Of a stretch of DNA of 64,000 bases, positions 9,009 through 17,226 are shown piece after piece; the first letter of the stretch is position 1; every line of letters starts with the position of its first letter. Origin of the DNA: Nocardioides sp. Root140 (GTDB taxonomy: Bacteria > Actinomycetota > Actinomycetes > Propionibacteriales > Nocardioidaceae); NCBI RefSeq assembly GCF_001426745.1, contig NZ_LMFI01000003.1, positions 142,592 through 206,591 on the forward strand. Reading direction: 5' to 3'. The position numbers were made by a program, and so were the translations under genes. Below the pieces are notes generated by a model, which made no database searches, was not told where the DNA came from, and saw only the letters and a list, made by a program, of their open reading frames with translations.

Positions 9009-10442
9009 ATGGCACACGAACCACGCACGACGGTGGCGGACGGCCCGGTGGCCGACCCTCGCCGCTGGACCATCCTGGGCTTCCTCGGAGTCGCCCAGTT
9101 CATGCTGATCATCGACGTCACGGTGGTCGCGATCGCGTTGCCACACATGGGCGCCGACCTCGGGCTCGACCGCGAGGCGACCACCTGGGTGGTCAGCGCC
9201 TACACCCTCGCCTTCGGGGGACTCATGCTGTTGGGCGGTCGCATCGCCGACCTGCTGGGATCACGCAACGTCGTGATCGCGGGACTGGCCGTGTTCACCG
9301 TCGCTTCGCTGGTCTCCGGTGTGGCGGACAGCTCGACGGCGCTGCTTGGTGGCCGGGTCGCGCAGGGAGTCGGTGCGGCGCTGCTCTCGCCGGCCGCACT
9401 CTCGGCCGTGGTCCAGCTCTTCGACGGAGAGGAGCGCAACAAGGCGCTCGGCATCTGGTCCGGACTCGGCGGGGCGGGGGCCGCGGTCGGCGTACTGCTG
9501 GGCGGCGTGCTCACCGCAGGGCCCGGCTGGCCCTGGGTGTTCTACGTCAACGTGCCGATCGGCGTCGTCGTGACCGTTGTCCTGTTGCGCGTGCTGCCTG
9601 TGGCTCCGGGTGCTGGAGCCACCGGGATGCGACGGGGGAGCCTGGACGTCATCGGCGCCGGGTTGGTCACCGCCGCCACCGGCACCGCCATCTACGCGTT
9701 GATCGGCGCCGGTGACCGGGGTTGGACCGACCGCACGACCCTGCTGCTCCTGCTGGGTGCGGTGCTGCTCTACGTGCTGTTCGGGTTGCGGCAGCGTACG
9801 GCGGCCGTGCCCCTCATGGACCTTGCGCTGCTGGCCCGTCGACCGGTGGCAGCCGGCACGTTCCTGGTGGTCAGTGCGACCTCCCTGATGGTGGCCGCCT
9901 TCTTCCTGGGCACGTTCTACCTCCAGCACCACGCCGACCTCGGAGCCCTGCTGACCGGAGTGCTGTTCCTGCCGATCGCGCTGGCCACCATGGCCGGTGC
10001 CACGGTCGCCGGGCAGCAGCTCGCCGCCGTCGGTGGCCGACTGCTCACCGCACTCGGGTTCGGCATCGCGGCGCTCGGGTTCACGGTGGCCGCCGTCGGC
10101 CTCGGCACGACGGCTGTCGTGGTCGGTCTGACCATCGGCGCCGTCGGGCTCGGGGTCCTCTTCGTCGTGGCCGCGGCCACGGCCCTCGGCCAGGTCGCTC
10201 CCCACGAGTCAGGCATCGCGTCCGGCATCGTGAGCACCTTCCACGAGTTCGGTGCCTCCCTGGGGGCCGCGGTGGTCTCGAGCGTCGCCGCGGCGAGCAT
10301 CGCCGGCAGTGGCACTGACGGGTTCGTCGACGGCTTCACCCTCGGAGCCGCCGTCGCCGTGGCGGCCGGCCTCGTCGCAATGTTCCTGGTTCCGGGCCGG
10401 CCAGCCCAGGCTGCCACCGTCGCCGACGGAGGTGAGTGGTGA
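9009..10442 (+). CDS. DHA2-family MFS multidrug efflux transporter
   Basis: 477 residues with about 14 transmembrane helices, as in EmrB/QacA pumps driven by the proton gradient. Family signatures include LIIDVTVVAIALP in helix 1, the GGRIADLLGSRNV loop 2-3 motif, GRVAQGVGAALLSPAALS, and GIWSGLGGAGAAVGVLLGG (antiporter motif C). ATG 9009 has GGAAGGGG nine bases upstream. It shares one base with the next membrane protein gene and is likely repressed by the TetR product downstream. Confidence 0.93.
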   Translation: MAHEPRTTVADGPVADPRRWTILGFLGVAQFMLIIDVTVVAIALPHMGADLGLDREATTWVVSAYTLAFGGLMLLGGRIADLLGSRNVVIAGLAVFTVASLVSGVADSSTALLGGRVAQGVGAALLSPAALSAVVQLFDGEERNKALGIWSGLGGAGAAVGVLLGGVLTAGPGWPWVFYVNVPIGVVVTVVLLRVLPVAPGAGATGMRRGSLDVIGAGLVTAATGTAIYALIGAGDRGWTDRTTLLLLLGAVLLYVLFGLRQRTAAVPLMDLALLARRPVAAGTFLVVSATSLMVAAFFLGTFYLQHHADLGALLTGVLFLPIALATMAGATVAGQQLAAVGGRLLTALGFGIAALGFTVAAVGLGTTAVVVGLTIGAVGLGVLFVVAAATALGQVAPHESGIASGIVSTFHEFGASLGAAVVSSVAAASIAGSGTDGFVDGFTLGAAVAVAAGLVAMFLVPGRPAQAATVADGGEW

Positions 10443-10900
10443 TGACGTCGCGCGAGGTGCGCAGGTTCGCCCTGCACTACGGCGAGATGGTGCTGGCCAT
10501 GGTGATCGGGATGATGGCGCTCCACCCGTTGTGGACGCTCGCAGTGTCCGGCACCGACCCACAGGGCGTGCTCCGTTCGGTGGAGGTCGACTCCCTGGCC
10601 ATGGCGACCACCATGGCGGTCCCGATGGGGGCGTGGATGCGGTTCCGTGGCCACGCCTGGCGCCCGGTCCTGGAGATGAGTGGCGTGATGTACGCCGGGT
10701 TCGTCGTACTCTTCCCGTTCCTGTGGGCCGGCTTGCTCGGTGAGGACGGCGTGATGGTGCTCGGCCACGTCCTCATGTTCCTCCTCATGTTCGTGGCCAT
10801 GCTCTGGCGGAGCGAGGAGTACGTCGGCACGCACGCCCACCACGGCGATGCGACACGGCTCGCAGGCTCCGGGGCCGTGGAACGCGTCGACCTAGGATGA
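10442..10900 (+). CDS. Four-helix membrane protein of unknown function
   Basis: 152 residues, four predicted helices (residues about 13-33, 52-68, 82-98, 104-122), rich in Met and Gly, with a soluble tail EEYVGTHAHHGD. No family is named. GGAGGTG at 10428-10434 supports the ATG at 10442, which shares one base with the pump stop. The gene sits between a drug pump and its TetR regulator, so it is probably part of the same induced response. Confidence 0.7.
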   Translation: MTSREVRRFALHYGEMVLAMVIGMMALHPLWTLAVSGTDPQGVLRSVEVDSLAMATTMAVPMGAWMRFRGHAWRPVLEMSGVMYAGFVVLFPFLWAGLLGEDGVMVLGHVLMFLLMFVAMLWRSEEYVGTHAHHGDATRLAGSGAVERVDLG

Positions 10901-10907
10901 AGGCATT

Positions 10908-11534
10908 GTGACGACGACCGGACAGTCTGCAGGTGCCGCGGAGAAGCGGCCGCCCCGCGCGGACGCACGACGCAACATCGCCGCGATCCTCGATGCGGCG
11001 ACCGAGTGCCTGGCCCGTGATCCCGATGCGACGATCAACCAGGTCGCCAAGGCTGCAGGCGTCGGACGCGTGACCCTCTACGGGCACTTCGACTCCCGCG
11101 CGACCCTGGTCGCGGCGGTCGCCGAGCGGGCGATGGCCGAGGCGGACTCCGTGCTCAAGGACGTCGACCTCGCCGGAGATCCGGTCGCCGCACTCCAGCG
11201 CCTGATCGAGGCCACCTGGGCGGTCACCCACCGGTACGGCGCTCTGGTGGTCGCCGCCGAACGCGCCCTTCCGAGTGAGCAGGTCGACCAGGCTCACGCC
11301 GACCTGCGCGCACGGGCCGAGCGGCTGCTGAAGCGTGGCCAGCGCTCGGGGGCGTTCCGCAAGGACCTGCCCGTGTCGTGGCTGGTCACCGTGCTGCACT
11401 CGGTCACCCACGCCGCGGTGACCGCCGTACATGCCGGTGATCTCGACGCAGCTGACGGCCCGCGGATGATCAGCGCCGCGATGCTCGGCGTCACCACCCC
11501 GGCCGGGGGAGTCGTCCCCGATCCGGCTGGCTGA
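10908..11534 (+). CDS. TetR-family transcriptional repressor
   Basis: 208 residues. N-terminal helix-turn-helix ADARRNIAAILDAATECL ... INQVAKAAGVGRVTLYGHF is typical; the C-terminal ligand domain is not assignable. The GTG start is seven bases after the preceding stop, with AAGG upstream. Encoded in the operon with the MFS pump, it probably autoregulates through the inverted repeat at 8941-8983. Confidence 0.9.
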   Translation: MTTTGQSAGAAEKRPPRADARRNIAAILDAATECLARDPDATINQVAKAAGVGRVTLYGHFDSRATLVAAVAERAMAEADSVLKDVDLAGDPVAALQRLIEATWAVTHRYGALVVAAERALPSEQVDQAHADLRARAERLLKRGQRSGAFRKDLPVSWLVTVLHSVTHAAVTAVHAGDLDAADGPRMISAAMLGVTTPAGGVVPDPAG

Positions 11535-11570
11535 CCCCGCGGGGGCGCGGGACCAGGGGGCCAAGGATCG

Positions 11571-13373
11571 TCAGGGCGTCGGCCGGAGCAGTCGGACCCT
11601 GAGCACCCGCTCGCGGTCGCGGGCCTCCTGCTGGTCACGGCGCCGTGCGGCGAGCAGCTGGGGCAGCGAGACCACGCCGACAACGACGTCGGGATCGTCG
11701 CGGTCCAGCACCGGCAAGGTGGTGATCCCGTCGACCGCCATCGTCTCGGCGACGGCACGAAGGGTCTGGTCGCTGTGGGTGTGGACGGGGTCGCGGACCA
11801 GGAGGTCGCCGATCGTGCCACCCGGTGTCCGTGCACTGCCGAGCAGCGCCCCGCGGGCAACCACGCCCGCGAACGCGCCGTCATCGGTGACCGGATAGAG
11901 CTGCTGTCGCCAGGCCGCGTGGTCGTCGGCAGGTTCCTCGAGGGCGGTGAGGGCACTGGCGATCGGCAGGTCGGGCGTGAACTCGACGATCTCACTGGTC
12001 ATCACCTCGCTGACGAAGGTGATCTCGAGCGGATCGACGTCGTACTCGCGGCTGAGGTGGTAGCCGCGTCGGGCGATCTTCTCCGTCAGCACGGAACGCT
12101 TGAGGATCAGTGCCGAGGCGCCGTACGCCGTGAAGGAGCCGATCATCACCGGCAGGATCGCGTCCCACTGATGGGTCAGCTCGAGTGCGAACACGACCCC
12201 GGTGAGCGGGGAGCGCATCACGCCGCCGAGCACTCCGGCGAGCGCGACCAGCGCCCAGAAGCCGGGGCCGACCGCGGGGAAGAGGTGCGACTCGAGCGCA
12301 CCGAGGGCTCCACCGATCATGAACATCGGTGCGAGCACGCCGCCGGACGTGCCCGAGCCCAGCGACAGCGACCAGACCAGGGTCTTGACGACGAGGATGC
12401 CCACGATCAGGCCCAGGCCGATCTCGCCGCTGAGCTCGGCCTCGATCACGTCGTAGCCGACACCGAGCGCCTCGGGGACGAGGAGCCCGCCCAGGCCGAT
12501 CAGCACGCCACCGATCGCCGGCCACCACATCCAGTGGATCGGCAGGCGGCGGAACGCGTCCTCCGAGGCATAGACCAGGACGGTCGCGACCAAGGCGAGC
12601 AGTGCGGCGATCAGGCCGGACACCACGCACAGCGCGTAGTCGACGTCGTGCAGGTGCAGGGCGCCGGTGACCGGGAAGACCGCTCCCTCGCCGAGCAGGT
12701 GGTGTCGGAGTACGGTGCCGACCGCGACGGCTCCGGCCACGGGGACCAGGCTCCTGGGCCGGAACTCGAAGAGCAGCAGCTCTGCGGCCAGCAACAGGGC
12801 CGCGAGTGGCGAGTTGAAGGTGGCCGCCATCCCGGCCGCGGAACCGGCGACCAGCAGCGTCTTGCGTTCGTCGGCGGTCAGGTGGAGGAACTGTGCGAGC
12901 AGCGAGCCGAGCGCCCCGCCGGTCATGATGATCGGGCCCTCCGCACCGAACGGACCGCCGGTGCCGATGGCGATCGCCGATGACGTGGGCTTGAGTACGG
13001 CGACGCGGGGCTGCACCTTGCTGCCACCGAGCAGGATCGCCTCGATTGCCTCGGGCATGCCGTGGCCACGAATCTTCTCCGAGCCGTAGCGCGCCATCAC
13101 GCCGATGACCAGGCCACCGACGACCGGCGCGAGCAACACGAGCCACCAGGGGTGATCCCCGCCGCCGGGCGCGACGAGCTCGGTCGAGGTGCGTTGGTAG
13201 AAGACCGCGTTGGTGATCAGGCCGATCAGCTGCAACAGGGACCACGCGGCCAGGGCGGCGACGGCGCCCACCGGCAGGGCAAGCAGGGCGATCACGACCA
13301 TGCGCGGGGTGACGGTGAAGTCGCCGAGGTGGCGCACGTCCCGGACCGCGACGTTGCTGGAGGGATTGCTCAT
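11571..13373 (-). CDS. ClC-family chloride channel/antiporter with CBS pair
   Basis: 600 residues. The membrane part shows GSGTSGGVLAP (anion-binding loop) and FGAEGPIIMTG, where the Glu matches the gating glutamate of proton-coupled ClC exchangers. The last ~150 residues form two CBS domains (VMTSEIVEFTPDL and VRDPVHTHSDQTL), which usually bind adenine nucleotides. ATG 13373 is chosen; an in-frame GTG lies seven codons upstream. Divergent from the MarR gene with a 40-bp gap. Confidence 0.93.
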   Translation of the reverse strand: MSNPSSNVAVRDVRHLGDFTVTPRMVVIALLALPVGAVAALAAWSLLQLIGLITNAVFYQRTSTELVAPGGGDHPWWLVLLAPVVGGLVIGVMARYGSEKIRGHGMPEAIEAILLGGSKVQPRVAVLKPTSSAIAIGTGGPFGAEGPIIMTGGALGSLLAQFLHLTADERKTLLVAGSAAGMAATFNSPLAALLLAAELLLFEFRPRSLVPVAGAVAVGTVLRHHLLGEGAVFPVTGALHLHDVDYALCVVSGLIAALLALVATVLVYASEDAFRRLPIHWMWWPAIGGVLIGLGGLLVPEALGVGYDVIEAELSGEIGLGLIVGILVVKTLVWSLSLGSGTSGGVLAPMFMIGGALGALESHLFPAVGPGFWALVALAGVLGGVMRSPLTGVVFALELTHQWDAILPVMIGSFTAYGASALILKRSVLTEKIARRGYHLSREYDVDPLEITFVSEVMTSEIVEFTPDLPIASALTALEEPADDHAAWRQQLYPVTDDGAFAGVVARGALLGSARTPGGTIGDLLVRDPVHTHSDQTLRAVAETMAVDGITTLPVLDRDDPDVVVGVVSLPQLLAARRRDQQEARDRERVLRVRLLRPTP

Positions 13374-13413
13374 GGGGAAAAAGTATCGGAACACGACATA
13401 TTAGGCTGAGGGT

Positions 13414-13818
13414 GTGTCAACCGATGAGCAGTACCAGCGCCTCCTGCTGTTCCGCACCACCTTGCGGCGCTTCGAGCAGTGGAGCAGGCAGGCGGCCGAG
13501 GAGCACGGGCTGACCCATGCCCAGCATCAGCTCCTGCTCGCGATCAGGGGGAGCACGACGGACGGGGGGCCGTCGATCGGCGAGGTCGCCGATGCCCTGC
13601 TGGTGCGGCACCACACTGCCAGTGAGCTGGCCGACCGTACGGCGCAGCTCGGCCTTCTGAAGCGGTCGCGCAGCACTGAGGACGCTCGCCGCGTGCAGCT
13701 CCGCCTGACCTCGTCCGGTGCTCGCGTGCTCGAGGAACTCACCGCCGTACACGTCGAGGAGCTGCGACGGCTCTCGGGACTGCTCGATCCGCTCGCCCCA
13801 CCCACGTCGGGGACCTGA
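13414..13818 (+). CDS. MarR-family transcriptional regulator
   Basis: 134 residues with a winged helix: GEVADALLVRHHTASELADR is the recognition region and KRSRSTEDARRVQLRLTSSG the wing. GTG start with no clear Shine-Dalgarno and a CATATTAG sequence just upstream, so the mRNA may be nearly leaderless. The divergent ClC gene 40 bp away is its likely target, since the two promoters must overlap. Confidence 0.9.
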   Translation: MSTDEQYQRLLLFRTTLRRFEQWSRQAAEEHGLTHAQHQLLLAIRGSTTDGGPSIGEVADALLVRHHTASELADRTAQLGLLKRSRSTEDARRVQLRLTSSGARVLEELTAVHVEELRRLSGLLDPLAPPTSGT

Positions 13819-13854
13819 CTGAGGTCGTTTTCACAGCGTTGGGGCCGAGGTGCC

Positions 13855-15021
13855 TCAGCTTCTCGGCCTGACCCGGAGCACCGCGTCGTTGCCGTCGTTG
13901 GCCGTGGTGATCAGGAGGTCGCCGTTGGGAGCGCTGGTGACCGAGCGGAGCCGTCCGAAGCTGCGCAGCGCGGACGGGATGCGGACCGACACCAACGTGC
14001 CTGCAGCGGTGAACTTCATGAACAGCACCCGCTCTGCCTTCAGTGCCGCCACGGCCAGGGTGCCGTTGTAGACACCCCATCGGCTGCCCCGCACCCTCGC
14101 GGCACCGGACGTGGCGATCGTGGGGTCGCCCGAGCGCCACCGCGCGTTGATCTGCGTGCCCGGCAGCGACTGGTCGGTCATCGGCACGCTCTCGTCGTAG
14201 CCGGGCACGGGGTTCCACCCGTAGTTGCCCCGCGTGCGCAGCCGGTTGACCTCGTCGTCGCGGTAGCTCCCGTGCTCGACGGACCACAGCGACCCGTCCG
14301 CGCGTTGGGCGAGGCCCTGCACGTTGCGGTGCCCGTAGGTCAGCACGTAGCGCCGCTTCAGGTTCGTGGACGTGAGGAAGGGGTTGGTGGGCCACGGCTT
14401 CCCGGTCATCCGGTTGAGTCGGAGCACCTTGCCGTTGAGCGAGTTGAGGTTCTGTGGGTTGGTGCCCACGGCGGCGTCACCGGTCCCGACCAGAAGGTCA
14501 CCACCACGGCCGATCAGCAACCGGCAGCCGCCGTGACGCCCGGAGGTGGCCTGGATTCCCGAGAGCAGTACCCGGCTGCGGACCGCTCTGCCGTGGGTGA
14601 AGTCGAGGGTCCAGGCGACCACGCGGACGTCGTGGCGGCCGGATCCGGCATTGCCGCCCTGGCACATGTAGAAGCGGTGGTTGCGCGCGAAGCCCGGATC
14701 GATCGCCAGCGACATCAGTCCGGTCTCGCCACTGACCCACACCGAGCTCTTCGGGTAGGCGAGGCTGCGCAGTCGCCCGCGCGAGTAGAGCAGGAGCCGC
14801 CGGGTGTCCCGCTCGGTGATCAGCAGGCGTCCGCCGCCGATCGCCTTGACATCCCACGGTTGCTGGAGGTTGCGCACCTGGCGAGTCACCTGGAGCGAGG
14901 GGACCACCGCCGCCGCTCGTGGCTTGCTCTCCTCTGCGGACTGGTCGGCCGAGCCCGGGGGAGTCAGCCCCGCGAGCAGGGCGAGGAAGAGGACCACGGA
15001 CAGTGCGGCGGCTCGGCGCAT
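13855..15021 (-). CDS. Secreted PQQ-type sugar dehydrogenase (glucose/sorbosone dehydrogenase family)
   Basis: 388 residues. A Sec signal peptide (MRRAAALSVVLFLALLAGL, cleavage near residue 26) precedes a beta-propeller with LQQPWDVKAIGGGRLLITERD, GETGLMSLAIDPGF, and NSLNGKVLRLNRMTGK typical of the GSDH family. It would oxidise sugars outside the membrane with PQQ as cofactor; the substrate is unknown. ATG 15021 is chosen because it starts the signal peptide, though the frame is open upstream. Confidence 0.88.
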   Translation of the reverse strand: MRRAAALSVVLFLALLAGLTPPGSADQSAEESKPRAAAVVPSLQVTRQVRNLQQPWDVKAIGGGRLLITERDTRRLLLYSRGRLRSLAYPKSSVWVSGETGLMSLAIDPGFARNHRFYMCQGGNAGSGRHDVRVVAWTLDFTHGRAVRSRVLLSGIQATSGRHGGCRLLIGRGGDLLVGTGDAAVGTNPQNLNSLNGKVLRLNRMTGKPWPTNPFLTSTNLKRRYVLTYGHRNVQGLAQRADGSLWSVEHGSYRDDEVNRLRTRGNYGWNPVPGYDESVPMTDQSLPGTQINARWRSGDPTIATSGAARVRGSRWGVYNGTLAVAALKAERVLFMKFTAAGTLVSVRIPSALRSFGRLRSVTSAPNGDLLITTANDGNDAVLRVRPRS

Positions 15022-15086
15022 GACGCCCACGCTACGCCTGGCTTGTCGCGCAGGTGGCGAACGCCGGCTGAGTTCGCCACGGGCGT

Positions 15087-15785
15087 TCACGGCGTTCGGG
15101 CTCTGGCGCCCCTGCCTGGCCGCACTTCCACGCCCGCCTGGTCGACGGAGTCGCGGCTCGACCGGACCCGACGTAGATGCAGGTTGACCAGGACGCTCGT
15201 GACGGCGGCCCACACGCACCACAGGGAGATGACACCACCCTGGTTGAGGGCAGCCAGGCCGAGCACGACGACGAGGTTGAGCACACCGAAGAGCTGGAGT
15301 GAGCGTGCCCGGGCGAGCAGTGGTGGTCCCAGACAGGCAACGGCATAGACCGGGAGGACGTGATCGGGGATGTACTCGCCGGCGAAGTAGGTGATCTGGT
15401 GTCCGTCGACTCGACGGTCCGGAGCATCAAGTCCCAGCAGATTTCCGCAGATGGCAACCGCAGTGAGACCGGCAACCACGAAGCCGACGTCGGCCACTCG
15501 CGAGCGGCCGACTCCGAGGCGGAGGAACGCCCACGGGATCAGCAGTGGGACCACCAGCAGTGCGATGACCAGGTAGGAGTACGTCGCCACGTCGCCGGTG
15601 CACTGGCCGACCCTTCCCTGCAGCTCCCACCAGACGAGCGTCTCGATCAGTTGATGAACCCCGAAGACGACCGGCACGGCGGCCAGGGCGACCTGCCTGC
15701 GTGAGGTCACCTGGCGCAGGCAGTCGATGCCGATCCCGGTCACGACCACACCGGCGACGACATCCATCTCGGGGGAGAAGCACAC
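15087..15785 (-). CDS. DUF6629-family membrane protein
   Basis: 232 residues, seven or so hydrophobic helices, beginning with MCFSPEMDVVAG, the recognisable start of this uncharacterised family; it includes FGVHQLIETLVWW and a late LNQGGVISLWCVWAA helix. GTG start. Function unknown. It is the last gene before the accessory region, and the 168 bp upstream of it hold two small palindromes and a strong hairpin. Confidence 0.75.
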   Translation of the reverse strand: MCFSPEMDVVAGVVVTGIGIDCLRQVTSRRQVALAAVPVVFGVHQLIETLVWWELQGRVGQCTGDVATYSYLVIALLVVPLLIPWAFLRLGVGRSRVADVGFVVAGLTAVAICGNLLGLDAPDRRVDGHQITYFAGEYIPDHVLPVYAVACLGPPLLARARSLQLFGVLNLVVVLGLAALNQGGVISLWCVWAAVTSVLVNLHLRRVRSSRDSVDQAGVEVRPGRGARARTP

Positions 15786-15814
15786 GACGTGAACCTAGCA
15801 AGGGTCGCGTGGCG

Positions 15815-15889
15815 AACTGCGGCAGTTCACGCCCCGGACGTGGGTCGGCAGCGGGAGGAGGCTCGGCCCGCCGCCCAACTGCCGCAGTT
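15815..15889. other. Two 13-bp palindromes, mutually reverse-complementary
   Basis: AACTGCGGCAGTT (15815-15827) and AACTGCCGCAGTT (15877-15889) each read as a 6-1-6 palindrome and are exact reverse complements of each other, with centres 62 bp apart. They lie upstream of the DUF6629 gene, and could be paired operator or recombinase half-sites. No matching regulator is identified. Confidence 0.6.
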
Positions 15890-15903
15890 GCCGACAGACA
15901 GAA

Positions 15904-15938
15904 CGGCCCCCGACCTGCGTGGTGCAGGTCGGGGGCCG
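15904..15938. terminator. Strong 15-bp hairpin ahead of element copy 1
   Basis: Perfect stem CGGCCCCCGACCTGC / GCAGGTCGGGGGCCG with a GTGGT loop. No U-tract follows on either strand, so it is terminator-like rather than a classical intrinsic terminator. A different hairpin occupies the same relative place before copies 2 and 3 of the 81-bp element. Confidence 0.55.
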
Positions 15939-15953
15939 TCGTACGACGATCAG

Positions 15954-16034
15954 ATGTCGTAATACTGACTGACTGACCCATGCTGACCTGCGCAAACGTC
16001 GAGATTTCCCGGCCGTTTGTACCGGGCTTGTAAC
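15954..16034 (+). repeat. 81-bp dispersed element, copy 1
   Basis: A 50-bp core (15954-16003; starts ATGTCGTAATACTGACTGAC, ends GCAAACGTCGAG), a 13-base spacer, then TTGTACCGGGCTTGTAAC (16017-16034). The core differs from copies 2 and 3 at one base only. It marks the change from core chromosome to accessory DNA. It lacks the GAGTTCGAGCTTTACGTG tag that precedes copies 2 and 3. On the minus strand the core encodes MGQSVS after an ATG, but no convincing gene. Confidence 0.85.
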
Positions 16035-16105
16035 AGGCTACCTCCTGCAACGGGGCACCCTGAGCGGGTGAACAGGTCTAGATTCGCCTAGATTCTGGCC
16101 ACTCT

Positions 16106-16714
16106 CTAGTTGGTGCGCCGCGCCGTGACCCACGTGAACTGTTGCTCGGCGCCGCCGGGAGTGCGGTGCATCCGCATCTCCGCACGAGTGAGGGTGAAGG
16201 TGGGCGCGAAGAGCGCGGCGAGGTCGTCGGCCGAATGACGGGACGTCGGCAGTCCCGAGCAAGAGGTGGGTCCGTCGGGGCCGAACGTGGCCACGACCAG
16301 CAGGCCACCGGGGGAGAGGGCGCGGGCGGCCAGGTCGACGTACGCCGCTTGGTGTGCCGGTTCTGTGAGGAAGTGGAGCACGGCGCGGTCGTGCCAGGCG
16401 TCGTAGGTGCGCGCGGGCTCCCAGGCGAGGACGTCGCTGACGACGTAGGCGACCCGCCCCTCTGCGGAGCCGAGCCGCTCGCGCGTCACTGCGAGCGCCT
16501 CCTGGGAGATGTCGAGCACGGTGATGTCCTCGCGACCGTCGGCGAGGAGTGCGTCGGGGAGCCTGGACGCGCCGGCTCCGATGTCGATCACCGAGCCGGG
16601 CTGTTGGCGTAGCAGCTCCACAGAGTGGGCGGGCGTCTCTTCGAACCACGAGACCGCGTCGAGGTCGCGCGACGCGAAGACAGCATCCCAGTGGTCAGCG
16701 CTGTCGTCGCTCAT
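16106..16714 (-). CDS. Class I SAM-dependent methyltransferase
   Basis: 202 residues. Starts MSDDSADHWDAVFASRD; WFEETPAHSVELL and motif I VIDIGAGASRLPDALL are typical of small thiol- or metalloid-type methyltransferases often found beside rhodanese genes. Substrate unproven. The ATG at 16714 overlaps the stop of the DUF2892 gene (ATGA). It is the distal gene of a three-gene cluster with the DUF2892 and zinc-ribbon proteins. Confidence 0.85.
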   Translation of the reverse strand: MSDDSADHWDAVFASRDLDAVSWFEETPAHSVELLRQQPGSVIDIGAGASRLPDALLADGREDITVLDISQEALAVTRERLGSAEGRVAYVVSDVLAWEPARTYDAWHDRAVLHFLTEPAHQAAYVDLAARALSPGGLLVVATFGPDGPTSCSGLPTSRHSADDLAALFAPTFTLTRAEMRMHRTPGGAEQQFTWVTARRTN

Positions 16715-16914
16715 CGGAAGGCGCACCCGTTGCTGACGCCGAGTCGGCGGAAGATGACGGCCGCGGGGCAGAAGCCGGTGATGGACGACTGGAGCAGGTT
16801 GAGCCCGACGAAGGCGGTCAACAGCAGCCACCACGGTGATACGAGGGCCACCAGCAGAGCGCTGAGCAGGGTCATGGTGCCGGCGAGGAGGAGCACGGCG
16901 CGGTCGAGGTTCAT
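16711..16914 (-). CDS. DUF2892 (YgaP-like) inner membrane protein
   Basis: 67 residues with two hydrophobic helices (LLLAGTMTLLSALLVALV and WWLLLTAFVGLNLLQSSI) and the family's ITGFCPAAVIFRRLGV, containing the conserved FCP. In other bacteria this domain is fused to or adjacent to rhodaneses (YgaP) and anchors them to the membrane. ATGA overlaps on both sides confirm start and stop. Confidence 0.88.
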   Translation of the reverse strand: MNLDRAVLLLAGTMTLLSALLVALVSPWWLLLTAFVGLNLLQSSITGFCPAAVIFRRLGVSNGCAFR

Positions 16915-17078
16915 GCCTTGCCTCCGAAGAGGCGGCTGAAGAACCCGGTGCCGGGCTCGTGGGGGTGGCCGGCGCACCGGTCGGCGCGAGGGACGCGGGC
17001 GAGGACCTGGTCGACGTGCTGGCCGCAGCCGGCCCAGGTGGTCTTGCCGCACTTCTTACAAGTGACTGCTCGGCACAT
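16911..17078 (-). CDS. Small zinc-ribbon-like protein
   Basis: 55 residues: MCRAVTCKKCGKTTWAGCGQ then HVDQVLARVPRADRCAGH. The arrangement C-x4-C-x2-C ... C-x-x-H ... C-x2-H suggests a zinc or other metal site. Recognisable as a small actinobacterial family without an assigned function. Its stop overlaps the DUF2892 start, and GGAGCT lies just upstream of the ATG. Confidence 0.75.
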   Translation of the reverse strand: MCRAVTCKKCGKTTWAGCGQHVDQVLARVPRADRCAGHPHEPGTGFFSRLFGGKA

Positions 17079-17226
17079 GGTGGAGCTCCTTTGGTTCGGG
17101 TGATCGTGCGGGAGGGGTGAGGGTGGTGAGTCTGGAAGGGGAGGTGTGGTCCGGACCCCCGTGGGGTCGGGCGCCCGGACCACGTGCCGCGGCGCAGGGG
17201 GATACGCCGCGGCGGTCGAGGAGCGC

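Noticed and set aside
9261..10205. A minus-strand protein opposite the MFS pump
   Set aside because: Composition is dominated by Gly, Arg, Asp and Gln with no hydrophobic core; the plus frame encodes a clear 14-helix transporter.
15904..15938. Classical rho-independent terminator
   Set aside because: The stem is strong but no U-tract follows on either strand, so only a terminator-like hairpin is claimed.
15954..16034. The repeated core as a tRNA or other structured RNA gene
   Set aside because: No cloverleaf or T-loop signature (GTTCRANYC) and no convincing internal stems; only the flanking hairpins fold well.
15427..16050. A minus-strand gene starting from the core (MGQSVS...)
   Set aside because: The frames diverge completely outside the core in each copy, run antisense to real genes or hairpins, and show no family.
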